Source of the DNA: Adhaeribacter swui
GTDB taxonomy: Bacteria > Bacteroidota > Bacteroidia > Cytophagales > Hymenobacteraceae
Assembly (NCBI RefSeq): GCF_014217805.1
Contig: NZ_CP055156.1
Coordinates: forward strand, 2,920,585-2,984,584
DNA length: 64,000 nt
Reading direction: 5' to 3'
This document shows, piece by piece, positions 47,682-57,055 of this stretch (position 1 is its first letter; each line of letters opens with the position of its first letter). The notes below the pieces were generated by a model. It was not told the origin of the DNA. It saw only the letters and a program-made list of their open reading frames with translations, and did no database searches. A program made the position numbers and the translations under genes.

Positions 47682-48647
47682 ATGGCAAAATATACTTTTA
47701 AAGATGTACTCTCTATTGGCAAACATGCTGTGTCGGAGTTCATGGAAAATAACTCTTTTCGTTTGGCCGCAGCTTTATCCTATAATACCATATTTGCTTT
47801 GCCGCCGCTGTTATTAATTATTATTACGGCCGCCAGTACTTTTCTGGGCGATGTAGACTGGTCTAGTAAATTAGGGTTGCAAATTCAAGGGATGATTGGG
47901 AGAGACAGCGCCATTGAAGTGCAAAAAATGATTGATAATATCAACCGCAACGATGCCAAAGGCATTATGGGAGCTGTCGGCATCGGGGCGCTTATTTTTA
48001 CCGCTACTACTTTTTTTATAACCTTGCAAGATGCGCTTAATACCATCTGGAACATAAAGGCTAAGCCCAAAAACAACATTGTAAAAGTAGTAAAAGACCG
48101 GTTTTTATCTTTCGGTTTGATCCTGAGTATCTCCATCCTGATGTTAATTTCATTTATAATAAGTGCTGCTTTAACGGCCATGATGGATATTTTAAAACAA
48201 ATTTTCCCGGATGTAGCGGTTGTTTTCATGCAAATTATTGATTTTGCTTTTTCTACCGGGTTTATTACCTGTTTATTTGCCCTTACTTTTAAATACCTGC
48301 CCGATGCCATTATCCGCTGGAAAGATGTTTGGGTAGGCTCTTTTTTAACGGCGCTGCTGTTTGTTATTGGTAAATACCTGATCGGCTTTTATCTGGGTAA
48401 TAGCGATGTAGCCTCGGCTTATGGAGCGGCTGGTTCGGTTATCATTATTTTAGTTTGGATTTATTATTCTTCGCTAATTATCTTTTTTGGCGCGGAGTTT
48501 ACCCAGGAATACGCCGATCGGTTTGGGGAAAGAGTACGTCCGAAATCGCATGCTGTAGAGGTGCGTTTGCAAGAAGTTACCCACGACGAAAGCCAGGATA
48601 AGGAGGCTGGCCGCCCGCCCGCCCAGGGCAGGTTCCGTAAAGAATAA
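47682..48647 (+). CDS. YihY/BrkB-family membrane protein
   Basis: 321 residues from the ATG at 47,682. About six hydrophobic segments are visible; the first is preceded by FRLAAALSYNTIFALPPLLL, the family signature. Later parts are DALNTIWNIKAKP, the RFLSFGLILSISILMLISF helix, LTFKYLPDAIIRWKDVWVGSFLTALLF and a YGAAGSVIIILVWIYYSSLIIFFGAEFTQEYA C-terminal helix pair. The C-terminal tail is charged. The family (UPF0761) is widespread; its function is unsettled, and the old RNase BN label is wrong. It is monocistronic with a strong terminator. Confidence 0.92.
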   Translation: MAKYTFKDVLSIGKHAVSEFMENNSFRLAAALSYNTIFALPPLLLIIITAASTFLGDVDWSSKLGLQIQGMIGRDSAIEVQKMIDNINRNDAKGIMGAVGIGALIFTATTFFITLQDALNTIWNIKAKPKNNIVKVVKDRFLSFGLILSISILMLISFIISAALTAMMDILKQIFPDVAVVFMQIIDFAFSTGFITCLFALTFKYLPDAIIRWKDVWVGSFLTALLFVIGKYLIGFYLGNSDVASAYGAAGSVIIILVWIYYSSLIIFFGAEFTQEYADRFGERVRPKSHAVEVRLQEVTHDESQDKEAGRPPAQGRFRKE

Positions 48648-49037
48648 AATAACTAAGTGTACATAAATTAAAAAGCCAACCCGGTCAAGTACCGGGTTGG
48701 CTTTTTAATTTTAGTGGTTTATAAGCCAGTAAATGACTATTCAAGCGCTCCCGCATCTGAAATGTATTCCATTTGTGCGAGGGCTTGTTTCGTTAAAAAT
48801 AAGCAAGGTTGCGATTCTTAAAACGGCTCTTCTTTTAAAACTTAGCGCAATAAGTTAAAAATTTTATATAATAAAATAAATATATAACAATTTTAGACTA
48901 ATTGGCATGATTATTCCTGCTATATACCCAAGTGCTTCCACTTTAAAACATTTATTAAAACAAAAGTTTCGACTACTTAAAAGCCTTTTTACACACATAC
49001 TTAGCCTGGTTTACTAATATCTATTTCATTTTAGCCT
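48648..49037. other. Intergenic region before the delta-60 repeat gene
   Basis: Apart from the terminator at 48,670-48,706 I see only AT-rich sequence. Confidence 0.5.
48670..48709 (+). terminator. Terminator of the YihY-family gene
   Basis: A perfect 16-bp stem (ending in AGCCAACCCGGT / ACCGGGTTGGCT) with a 5-nt loop and a T run. Confidence 0.9.
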
Positions 49038-52000
49038 ATGTTATACAAAATTCTACTTCATGTAATAAACAAAACCTTTTTCTTACAGAGGTTCGTTGGC
49101 TTGTTGTTTTTCCTCCTAACTCTATTACCGTCCGTTCAAGCACAGACTGTGGATGCCAATTTTAAACCATCCGTTTACAGTAATTACGAGATGGATGGCC
49201 AAGTTTTAGCCAGCGCTTTGCAGCCCGAAGATAGAAACCTGATTATTTCGGGTGATTTTACCAAGATAGATGGCTCTATCCGCAAATCTTTGGCGCGTTT
49301 AAAGTCGGATGGTAGTCTGGACCTTAATTTTAATCCCGGAAACAGTGTAGATGCCAGTATTACGGCCATAGCGGTGCAGCCCGATGGCAAAATAATTATT
49401 GGTGGTATGTTTACTTCCTACGATGGTAAACCTCAGAATAAATTAGCCCGCTTAAATAAAAACGGTACCCTGGACGAAACTTTTCATACGGGTAAAGCAT
49501 CGGCTAACAATTTCTCGATTGGTACCGGAGGTAATAACTACATTAACGCTATTGAGCTACAAGCCGATGGTAAAATAATAGTAGGTGGCTATTTCACCAC
49601 TACTTCCGGATTTTACTTAAGTAAAATTGCCCGTTTAAATCCGGATGGTACCATTGATACTTCGTTTAACCCGGGCTTTGGCGTTAATAATACCGTAAAC
49701 ACGGTAGCGGTTCAACCTGATGGTAAGATAATTATTGGTGGTTCTTTTACCGCTGTAAACAATATCAGCCGGGTACGGATTGCCCGCTTGAACACCGATG
49801 GCAGCCTGGATACCAGCTTTGATGCCGGTATGGAAGTAAGCTCCGATGCAACTACAAAACTAGATAAGGTGCTGTTACAGCCCGATGGCAAAGTGCTGAT
49901 AGCCGGCGATTTTGTTTCGGTAAAAGGACACCCGCAACGTTATTTTGCCCGCCTGAACAGTGATGGCAGCTTAGATGCCTCATTTAATAATGGGGGCGGT
50001 GCCGATGGCGTTGTTAGTTATTTATTGTTACAGCCCGATGGGAAAGTGGTTCTGGCCGGTGATTTTGAAAATATCAATGAAGTATCTAGCCAGCACATTG
50101 CCCGCTTAAATGCCGATGGTACCCTGGATAACACCTTTGTGCCGGGATCTGGTGCGGATGGCAAAATTGTAACGTTAGCTCTTTTCCCGGATGGCAACAT
50201 TGTAGCTGCCGGTAGCTTTACTTCTTATTCTGATGTGGAGTGCCAGAACATTGTGCAAATAACACCGGTCGGAAAGCTTAATACGGCTTACAATATTGCT
50301 AAAGGTAATAGAAGTAAAGTAAAAGCTATCCAGATTCAATCGGATGGTAAAATCTTAATTGGCGGCAGCTTTTCGGCCGTAACTACCATCTCCCGCAACC
50401 ATGTGGCGCGTCTGAACCCGAGTGGTACATTAGACAAAAATTTTAATGCTGGTGCAGGGCCCGATGATTTTGTGAATGCGCTTGGATTACAATCTGACGG
50501 GAAAGTAGTAATTGGCGGTAGTTTTACTACTGTAAACGGAATTAATCATAGCTATATAGCGCGGTATAACGCCAGTGGTACCTTAGATAGTAAATTTAAT
50601 GCCGAAACCAATGCGGCAGTAGAAGCAGTAGTGATTCAAAAAGATGGCCGTATTTTAATTGCCGGTAGCTTTACGCAGGTAAACGGCCAGGCTAGAACCC
50701 GGATTGCGCGTTTAAATGCTGATGGTACCCTGGACGAAAGCTTTAACCTGGCTACTGGTATTAATAATACAGTATCAGCCATGCTCGTGAATGCCGATGG
50801 TAAAATCGTAATTGGCGGAGCCTTTACTAAAGTTAATAATTTTAATCGTAAGTATTTAGCCCGTTTAAATTCTGATGGTAAATTGGATAACAATTATTAT
50901 CCGGGAACTGGCTTGGATGGTGCCGTTGAAGCGCTGGTTCAACAACCCGATGGTAAGCTAATTTTTGCGGGTTTATTTACGTCCGTAAATGGAGAAGTTA
51001 AAAAGAATATCGCCCGTTTGAATACAGATGGTTCACTGGATGCTTCTTTTAATACCAATTCCAATAATGCTATCTACACCGTATTGCTGCGGGAAGACGG
51101 TCGTATTATGATTGGCGGTATATTTACACAAATTGATGGCAAAGTCCGGAACCGGGTGGCTCGTTTAAAAATAGATGGTAGTTTAGATCCTACATTTGAT
51201 CCCCGTATTGGAAGTAATGCGGGCACCAACCGGGAAGTAAATACGCTGGCTTTAATGCCGGATCAGCGCTTGCTTTTAGGAGGTTACTTTACTATGATCA
51301 CGGGTAAAGGACGTACCCGGATTGCTATGCTCTCCGCTAAAGCTCCCCAGATCATAAAGTTATCACCCGTAGCAGATGTAACTGATCAAAGAACTTCAGT
51401 ACCGGTTTCTGCTACGGCATCTTCTGGTTTACCTGTTACCATCGAAGTAGTGTCTGGTCCGGCCGTGCTGGAAGGAAATAATTTAAAAATTACCGGTACC
51501 GGCGAAGTTAAAATTAAAGCAACGCAGCCAGGCAACGAAGATTATGCTGCGGCTCCTCCGGTAGAATTAACTTTCTGCGTTACTCCAGTGCAGCCAACAA
51601 TTACCGTAAACGGCAACGTTCTTACCTCCAGCAGTGATACGAATAACCAATGGTATTTTAATGGTGAACCCATTGCAGATGCAACAGACAAAACGTACAC
51701 TGCCACTCAAGCTGGTGATTATTCCGTGCGGGTAGGAACAAATAGCTGCCTTTCGGTAGCGTCAGGGGGGCAAAACATCAGTAAGGAAACTATAGAAGCA
51801 GGAAAACCAAAGCCGGAGACTCCGGTGGTTGCCCTATCTGCTTATCCAAATCCGGCTACTACGCAGTTGTTCGTTAAAGGTACTGGTGTTGGACCTGGCT
51901 TAGTTACCGTTTACTTGTATGATGCTGCTGGCCGCAAGGTATGGCAGGAACAAGTGGAAAGTACCACGCCTGATTTAGATCTAAGCTTCTCGATAGCTAA

Positions 52001-52076
52001 GCTGCCCCGCGGTTATATGATCTTGCGCGTAATTACACCCAATGGCGTTATTCAACAACACCAGGTATTACAATAA
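49038..52076 (+). CDS. Delta-60 repeat protein with type IX secretion C-terminal domain
   Basis: A 1012-residue secreted protein. The signal peptide ends at SVQAQ (residue 36). Residues about 55-770 contain fourteen repeats of about 50 residues with the delta-60 pattern QPDGKIIIGGSFT followed by IARLNxDGSLDxSF, which should fold as a beta-propeller or solenoid. A proline-rich linker domain follows (about 775-930). The end, from LSAYPNPATTQLFV to the last residue, is a type A T9SS sorting domain (YDAAGRKVW, LPRGYMILRV). It should be exported through T9SS and attached to or released from the surface. The function is unknown. Confidence 0.9.
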   Translation: MLYKILLHVINKTFFLQRFVGLLFFLLTLLPSVQAQTVDANFKPSVYSNYEMDGQVLASALQPEDRNLIISGDFTKIDGSIRKSLARLKSDGSLDLNFNPGNSVDASITAIAVQPDGKIIIGGMFTSYDGKPQNKLARLNKNGTLDETFHTGKASANNFSIGTGGNNYINAIELQADGKIIVGGYFTTTSGFYLSKIARLNPDGTIDTSFNPGFGVNNTVNTVAVQPDGKIIIGGSFTAVNNISRVRIARLNTDGSLDTSFDAGMEVSSDATTKLDKVLLQPDGKVLIAGDFVSVKGHPQRYFARLNSDGSLDASFNNGGGADGVVSYLLLQPDGKVVLAGDFENINEVSSQHIARLNADGTLDNTFVPGSGADGKIVTLALFPDGNIVAAGSFTSYSDVECQNIVQITPVGKLNTAYNIAKGNRSKVKAIQIQSDGKILIGGSFSAVTTISRNHVARLNPSGTLDKNFNAGAGPDDFVNALGLQSDGKVVIGGSFTTVNGINHSYIARYNASGTLDSKFNAETNAAVEAVVIQKDGRILIAGSFTQVNGQARTRIARLNADGTLDESFNLATGINNTVSAMLVNADGKIVIGGAFTKVNNFNRKYLARLNSDGKLDNNYYPGTGLDGAVEALVQQPDGKLIFAGLFTSVNGEVKKNIARLNTDGSLDASFNTNSNNAIYTVLLREDGRIMIGGIFTQIDGKVRNRVARLKIDGSLDPTFDPRIGSNAGTNREVNTLALMPDQRLLLGGYFTMITGKGRTRIAMLSAKAPQIIKLSPVADVTDQRTSVPVSATASSGLPVTIEVVSGPAVLEGNNLKITGTGEVKIKATQPGNEDYAAAPPVELTFCVTPVQPTITVNGNVLTSSSDTNNQWYFNGEPIADATDKTYTATQAGDYSVRVGTNSCLSVASGGQNISKETIEAGKPKPETPVVALSAYPNPATTQLFVKGTGVGPGLVTVYLYDAAGRKVWQEQVESTTPDLDLSFSIAKLPRGYMILRVITPNGVIQQHQVLQ

Positions 52077-52094
52077 TCATTTCTAATAACCGCT

Positions 52095-52142
52095 AAAAAG
52101 CAACAGCGCGTCTAAGTATTTGGGCGCGCTGTCGCTTTTTTA
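52095..52142 (+). terminator. Terminator of the delta-60 gene
   Basis: A 16-bp stem with one A-C mismatch, a 14-nt loop and a T run. Confidence 0.85.
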
Positions 52143-52191
52143 TAAAACAGTATCAACTTTCGCCAGCTACCACCTGCTGGGTCCTAATAAG

Positions 52192-52227
52192 CGGAAGTGT
52201 TCCACTTCCGGCCAGTTGAAAACTGGC
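52192..52227. repeat. Two adjacent small hairpins (REP-like)
   Basis: CGGAAGTG / CACTTCCG (8 bp, 3-nt loop) is directly followed by GCCAGTT / AACTGGC (7 bp, GAA loop). Two back-to-back perfect hairpins without a T tail resemble REP elements. Confidence 0.5.
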
Positions 52228-52723
52228 AATCATCGATAACTTCCTTCATACTGGGTTAAATTTGGAGCAGATAGAGTAATGGAATTTTTAAGTTGATGGC
52301 TCTTAGGAAAACACCGGATAACGGTTACAATTAAATCAGATAATAAAGGCGAAACGGGTACAAAATTATAAAAAGCCAGCGCGCACTTTTGTGGTTTTTA
52401 AAAAATATGCTGTTCTGGTTTGGCGCCGGTAAGTTTATGGCTTTAAGGTAATTATTTTATGGTGCTTGCAACCAAACTCTGCAAAGGTGGGTCAGTTTAG
52501 TGTACCGATTCCGTTCTCTTAAAATGATAAAACCACGTGTAGCTTTATCCCAGGGTTTTTTAAGCTTGTTGTACATGCTTTTTTATTATTTCTGTTTTTT
52601 TAGTACGCTGGCTGCTATTGGCCAATTGTATTTACCGGCGGGTCGGCTCGCTTTTAACCGCTTATTACCGCTCATCAGTTAATAAGTTTTGCCCCAATCA
52701 GGAAATTACTAAACTAAATCACT

Positions 52724-54058
52724 ATGCAAGAACAAGATACCCTGCGTTTGTTATGTAGCCGGCCGGCGGCATACCTGATTTTTTTAATTTTTTCCTGGTT
52801 AATAGCTGGTTGTACAGAACCTTGCGAAGGAACGTATACCTATACTGTATACGAACCAGTTTATCAAACGCGGGCCGAATTGGCTGCTGCTATACAATCA
52901 GAGCCGGCTAAAGCTTTGCGTAAAACCGGTAAAATTTATGCCGTAGACCAGTACATTTTAGTAAACGAACTTAACGAAGGCATACATGTAATTGATAACA
53001 GTAATCCCCGTAATCCGCAAAATATAGGCTTTATTGCCATTCCGGGTAATGTAGATATGGCCGTGCGCAGTAATGTATTATACGCCGATGCCGGTACCGA
53101 CTTGCTGGTTCTGGATATAACTATTCCGAAAGCAATAAAAGTAATCAAGCACCTGGAAAATGTGTTTCAGCCTGCATCCTTAATGGCTGCTAATGGGGCA
53201 TTTATAAACGCTGATCCTAGCAAAGGCATTGTAGTAGCTTACAAAGAGCGGCTAGTAACCGAGCAACGATCCTGCGACGAAATGATACCTAACCGTCGTC
53301 CGGTCGCTTGGTGGGAGTGGAACTCGGCAAATCCGAATAGTAATTTTGTAAGCAATGATGCGGGTAAAGCAAATAGTGGTGGCGCAACGGGTAAAGCAGG
53401 TTCCATGGCCCGGTTTACATTATACGGTAATTTCTTATACACCGTAGGTCCCAGCCAGATGCAGGTTTTTAATGTGGCAAATCCAACTAATCCGCAAAAA
53501 GGTGAACCGGTATATCTGGGCGGCGGCATCGAAACTATTTTTCCGTACCAAAATAAATTGTTTATAGGTTCTAATGCTGGTATGCTTATTTATAGTCTTG
53601 CCAATCCGGCTGCACCCACGCACATTGGTGGTTACTCGCACCTGCGGGCTTGCGACCCAGTGGTAGTAGAGGGAAATTACGCTTACGTTACTTTACGAAC
53701 CAATCCCAATAGTTTTTGCGGCGGAAATGCCAACCAATTAGATGTAGTGGATATTAGCAATGCCGCTTTGCCCCAGGTACGTAAAACTTATCCGATGCAA
53801 AACCCGCATGGTTTAGGAATTGATAAAAGTACGTTGTTTATCTGCGAGGGAAATTACGGGTTAAAAGTTTTTAATGCTGCCAATCCCGATGCTATTGCTG
53901 ATAATTTGCTGGCGCATAAAAAAGATTTGCATGCTTTTGATGTAATACCTTTGGGTAAAAACCTACTGGTAATTGGCGAAGATGGCTTTCGGCAGTACGA
54001 TTATTCTAACCCCAAAAGTTTACAGTTCCTGAGTAAAATTCCGGTTTCGCCGAACTAA
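52724..54058 (+). CDS. LVIVD-repeat lipoprotein
   Basis: A 444-residue lipoprotein. The N-terminal hydrophobic stretch ends LIAGC with Cys30 as the lipidated residue. The body contains repeated LVIVD-type blades, each with a short hydrophobic strand and a D/N-x-S-N-P-x-N-P turn: GIHVIDNSNPRNPQNIG, LLVLDITIPKAIK, MQVFNVANPTNPQKG, MLIYSLANPAAPTHIG, LDVVDISNAALPQVR, LKVFNAANPDAI. These form a beta-propeller. It should sit in the cell envelope and serve as a binding scaffold. Ligand and partner are unknown. It follows the delta-60 gene on the same strand but is 650 bp away, with a terminator between. Confidence 0.82.
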   Translation: MQEQDTLRLLCSRPAAYLIFLIFSWLIAGCTEPCEGTYTYTVYEPVYQTRAELAAAIQSEPAKALRKTGKIYAVDQYILVNELNEGIHVIDNSNPRNPQNIGFIAIPGNVDMAVRSNVLYADAGTDLLVLDITIPKAIKVIKHLENVFQPASLMAANGAFINADPSKGIVVAYKERLVTEQRSCDEMIPNRRPVAWWEWNSANPNSNFVSNDAGKANSGGATGKAGSMARFTLYGNFLYTVGPSQMQVFNVANPTNPQKGEPVYLGGGIETIFPYQNKLFIGSNAGMLIYSLANPAAPTHIGGYSHLRACDPVVVEGNYAYVTLRTNPNSFCGGNANQLDVVDISNAALPQVRKTYPMQNPHGLGIDKSTLFICEGNYGLKVFNAANPDAIADNLLAHKKDLHAFDVIPLGKNLLVIGEDGFRQYDYSNPKSLQFLSKIPVSPN

Positions 54059-54410
54059 ACTTGAAAGGAAAATTACTTATTATTAAAAAAACAGGATCGT
54101 AATTTTTTTAATAACAGAAACCCTATTTGAAGCCTGTAAAGGCATATTTTTTAAAATATATTTAATTGCAATATAGTTTTGTTGTAAAAAATTTACAAAT
54201 CTTATTTTTTTATTGAAAAATAGAGATATATTTGTTCTGGGTAAATGAGGTAGGAATTTAAAATTAGAAGATAAAATTTACCAGATAATTTCTTAATTAA
54301 TTCTTCTGAAGAAGATTTTTATACCGACTTTGCTTTACTTGTTCACTGTTCAATGAAAACGCCTGGTACGTATACCAGGCGTTTCTTTTTTTAAGCTATT
54401 TTTAAAAAAA
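54059..54410. other. Convergent intergenic region
   Basis: An AT-rich stretch with an A/T-only hairpin near 54,078-54,115 and the strong terminator at 54,357-54,392. No gene is seen. Confidence 0.5.
54357..54392 (+). terminator. Terminator at the convergent LVIVD gene / rlmN junction
   Basis: A perfect 12-bp stem (AAACGCCTGGTA / TACCAGGCGTTT) with a 4-nt loop, followed on the plus strand by CTTTTTTT. Confidence 0.85.
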
Positions 54411-55472
54411 TTAAGCTACTTGCTCTTCTTTGGTGGCTAACTGACCGCAGGCCGCATCAATATCTTTACCCCGGCTTCGGCGCACGTTTACTTGTACGCC
54501 CCGGTCAGCCAGATAATACACAAACTTAGATAAATGGTCGTCGTCGGTGTTTTTAAACAAGGCCGCTGCAATGGGGTTATATTCAATAATGTTTACTTTA
54601 CACGGAATTACTTTGGTAAACCGGTATAGTTCTTCGGCATCCTGCAGGGTATCATTAAAATTTTCGAAAACAATGTATTCGTAGGTAACTTTGCGGCCAG
54701 TAACCTGGTGGTAATACTTTAGAGCGTCGGTTAATGCTTCTAACGAATTGGTTTCGTTAATGGGCATAATCTCGTTCCGTTTTTTATCGTTGGCGGCGTG
54801 CAGCGATAAAGCCAGGTTGGCTTTAATATTATCGTCGGCCATTTTCTTTATCATTTTGGCAATACCGGCGGTACTTACGGTAATGCGGCGGGCCGCCATA
54901 TTTAAACCGTCGGCTGAAGAGGTAATCCGGTCAATGGCTTTCATTACGTTGGCGTAATTTAAAAGCGGTTCGCCCATACCCATAAAAACAATATTGGTTA
55001 ACGGAATACCCGATGCTTCCAGGCTTTGCTGGTTTATAAGTACTACCTGGTCGTAAATTTCGGCGGCATCTAAGTTACGCTTCCGTTCCATGTAGCCGGT
55101 AGCACAAAATTTACAAGTTAAGGAACAACCTACCTGACTGGAAACACAAGCTGTTTTACGTTCTTCGTGCGGAATTAGCACACCTTCTACCAAATTGCCA
55201 TCAAACAACTGAAAAGCCGATTTAATGGTGCCATCGGTACTATGTTGCTGCTTGGCCACCGAAACGGTATTTATGGTAAAGCTAGCGTTCAGTTTTTCGC
55301 GCAGGGGCAACGAAATATTATTCATTTGGTCGAACGAACGAGCCGCGTGTTTCCAAAGCCATTCGTATACCTGTTTGGCCCGGAAAGGTTTCTCGCCATT
55401 TTCGGTGAACCAAACTTTTAGTTCATCCAGCGTAAGTTTGCGAATATCAGTTTTCTTGCTCGTCGTTATCAT
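54411..55472 (-). CDS. rlmN: 23S rRNA (adenine-2503-C2)-methyltransferase, radical SAM
   Basis: A 353-residue radical SAM enzyme. The cluster motif is CSLTCKFC (Cys116, Cys120, Cys123) after KTACVSSQVG. FMGMGEPLLNY and the RITVSTAGI and LALSLHAAND stretches are RlmN signatures. The methyl-carrying Cys is probably in DAACGQLA near the C-terminus. It methylates A2503 of 23S rRNA and A37 of some tRNAs. CAAAGTTA just upstream (reverse of TAACTTTG) is a -7-like element only 5 nt from the ATG, which may mean a very short leader. Confidence 0.96.
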   Translation of the reverse strand: MITTSKKTDIRKLTLDELKVWFTENGEKPFRAKQVYEWLWKHAARSFDQMNNISLPLREKLNASFTINTVSVAKQQHSTDGTIKSAFQLFDGNLVEGVLIPHEERKTACVSSQVGCSLTCKFCATGYMERKRNLDAAEIYDQVVLINQQSLEASGIPLTNIVFMGMGEPLLNYANVMKAIDRITSSADGLNMAARRITVSTAGIAKMIKKMADDNIKANLALSLHAANDKKRNEIMPINETNSLEALTDALKYYHQVTGRKVTYEYIVFENFNDTLQDAEELYRFTKVIPCKVNIIEYNPIAAALFKNTDDDHLSKFVYYLADRGVQVNVRRSRGKDIDAACGQLATKEEQVA

Positions 55473-55641
55473 AATGCAAAGTTATAAAATATATCAGGTA
55501 ATGTTTGCTGGCAACCAAAAGTTGGTTGATAACCAAAAAGCTGAATTAAACACTAATTACCTGGTACAAGGGCAAAACAAAAGCAGACGGCCAATAGTTG
55601 CAGGGTAGTTTTTGTTTTTAGTTTTAATAAATTTTAAAAAA

Positions 55642-56079
55642 TTACTTCGCAGAAATGCCTGCTTCCACTTTGGAGCGTATCTCAGCCGGCACCGACATTA
55701 CTTTACGGCTATCATAACTAAAACAGAGCATGCCCGTTTTGGCGTGGGCGATCACTTTTTGGTTTTGGTTGGTAACCTGGTAAAGCAAATCAAACCCGTA
55801 TTTGTTAAAGTCAGCGGGAGAAATTTGTATAGTCAGGATATCGCCTAAAAACCCTTCTCCTTTATATTCTATGGCTACATCGGCCATAATTAATGAACTG
55901 CCGCCTAATTGTAATTCGGTGTAGCCCAGGGATTGCAGATATTGTAAACGGGCATCGTGCAGAATGCTTAATAAGGCGTCGTTGCTTAAATGGCCGCCGT
56001 AGTTTATGTCGGAAACGCGTACTTTTATTTCCGTAGAAAAAGCAAAATGTAAGGGTAAGTCTATTTTTATCCGGGCCAT
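55642..56079 (-). CDS. Acyl-CoA thioesterase, 4-hydroxybenzoyl-CoA thioesterase (hotdog) family
   Basis: 145 residues from the ATG at 56,079. The longer reading to 56,124 would translate a repeat array and is rejected. The hotdog fold is indicated by KVRVSDINYGGHLSNDALLSILHDARLQYL (residues about 18-46), with the Asp/Asn positions of the 4HBT group, and by ADVAIEYKGEGFLGDILTIQ. It should hydrolyse short or medium acyl-CoA thioesters in the cytoplasm. The start codon is 3 bp from a 7-bp-periodic array, so the leader is highly unusual. Confidence 0.85.
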   Translation of the reverse strand: MARIKIDLPLHFAFSTEIKVRVSDINYGGHLSNDALLSILHDARLQYLQSLGYTELQLGGSSLIMADVAIEYKGEGFLGDILTIQISPADFNKYGFDLLYQVTNQNQKVIAHAKTGMLCFSYDSRKVMSVPAEIRSKVEAGISAK

Positions 56080-56082
56080 AGA

Positions 56083-56117
56083 GTTGCAGGTTAGAGGTTG
56101 CAAGTTACAGGTTTTAA
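56083..56117. repeat. 7-bp-periodic array, left arm of an inverted pair
   Basis: Heptads GTTGCAG, GTTAGAG, GTTGCAA, GTTACAG and a degenerate fifth lie directly upstream of the thioesterase start codon. Bases 56,089-56,113 are the exact reverse complement of 56,247-56,271. Confidence 0.7.
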
Positions 56118-56232
56118 ACTGCAAGTTTTATATTCATAAATAAGCCTGGCTTGCGGCTTTTCTTTTTTCTAATACTATTCGGTTACAAGTAAGAAATCCC
56201 TTGATTGATAATCTTTTTCAACGTTTCATGTT

Positions 56233-56274
56233 AACCTGCAACCTGCAACCTGTAACTTGCAACCTCTAACCTAA
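56233..56274. repeat. 7-bp-periodic array, right arm of an inverted pair
   Basis: Six heptads: AACCTGC, AACCTGC, AACCTGT, AACTTGC, AACCTCT, AACCTAA. The array ends 5 bp before the mnmD start codon. A 25-bp part is a perfect inverted repeat of the left arm 133 bp away. Confidence 0.75.
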
Positions 56275-56279
56275 ATCGC

Positions 56280-56951
56280 ATGAAAACGGAAATCCGGCAA
56301 ACCAAAGATGGTTCGGCCACCTTATATGTACCCGAACTGAATGAGCATTACCACTCCGTAAACGGCGCTTTGCAAGAGTCGCTGCATGTTTTTATCCGGG
56401 CCGGATTAGAATTTGCCTGGCAAAACCAGCCCGAAATTAACATTCTGGAAGTGGGCTTTGGTACGGGCTTAAACGCTTTGCTTACTTTGCAACAAACCTT
56501 ACTTTTAAAAAAAAATATATTTTACCATACCCTAGAAAAATATCCGCTAACGCTGGAGCTGATTAACCAGATGCATTTTGAGCAATTTATCTTAAACCCG
56601 GAACTGTTAGATTATTTGGGGCCGCTGCATCGTGCTCCCTGGAATGAAGCCGTAAACCTAACACCGGAGTTTACTTTGTTAAAATCGGAGGCAGATTTGC
56701 AGACCTACCTTTTTCCGATGGAGCATTACCATTTAATTTATTTTGATGCCTTTGCCCCCGAAAAGCAGCCGGAACTCTGGACCGATGCTATTTTTTTAAA
56801 TTTATATAATGCGCTAAAAATAAACGGTTGCTTGGTGAGCTACTGCGCCAAAGGCAGCTTTAAACGCAGCTTAAAAGCGGCTGGCTTTACCGTAGAAGCA
56901 TTGCCCGGGCCGCCCGGTAAACGCGAAATGACCCGCGCCCTAAAAAGATAA
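56280..56951 (+). CDS. mnmD: tRNA (5-methylaminomethyl-2-thiouridine)(34)-methyltransferase
   Basis: A 223-residue SAM-dependent methyltransferase. It has the DUF752/MnmD N-terminus (TKDGSATLYVPELNEHYHS), the SAM motif EVGFGTGLNALL (Glu57, Gly59, Gly61, Gly63) and YFDAFAPEKQPELW, followed by LVSYCAKGSFKR. It corresponds to the MnmC methyltransferase half without the oxidase domain, the stand-alone form found in Bacteroidota and Gram-positives. It installs the final methyl of mnm5s2U34. The gene is divergent from the thioesterase with a heptad array between them. Confidence 0.9.
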   Translation: MKTEIRQTKDGSATLYVPELNEHYHSVNGALQESLHVFIRAGLEFAWQNQPEINILEVGFGTGLNALLTLQQTLLLKKNIFYHTLEKYPLTLELINQMHFEQFILNPELLDYLGPLHRAPWNEAVNLTPEFTLLKSEADLQTYLFPMEHYHLIYFDAFAPEKQPELWTDAIFLNLYNALKINGCLVSYCAKGSFKRSLKAAGFTVEALPGPPGKREMTRALKR

Positions 56952-57055
56952 CCCAACGTACATTTTTGGATGGATGATAACCTGAATTTTTGTTGTTCGT
57001 TTACTAACAGGTAAAAACAAATTTAAAAAAAGTAGACTAAATCAAAGATAAACTT

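Larger units (their letters stand above)
52077..52723. other. 650-bp intergenic region with terminator and paired small hairpins
   Basis: It holds the terminator at 52,095-52,142 and the double hairpin at 52,192-52,227. A 60-residue hydrophobic frame from a GTG at 52,500 to 52,682 is possible, but I do not support it. Confidence 0.5.

Noticed and set aside
49190-51350. Regular repeats that could suggest a CRISPR array
   Set aside because: The period is about 150 bp in one open frame and encodes delta-60 protein repeats; there are no short identical repeats with unique spacers.
52500-52682. 60-residue hydrophobic frame starting with GTG before the LVIVD gene
   Set aside because: No family, a weak start, and hydrophobicity that can arise from AT-rich sequence; a short membrane peptide cannot be excluded but is not supported.
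55225-55608. 127-residue plus-strand frame over the rlmN start
   Set aside because: It is mostly antisense to rlmN codons and has no family features.
56080-56124. N-terminal extension of the thioesterase
   Set aside because: The extra 15 residues are translated heptad repeat; the ATG at 56,079 gives the normal family start.
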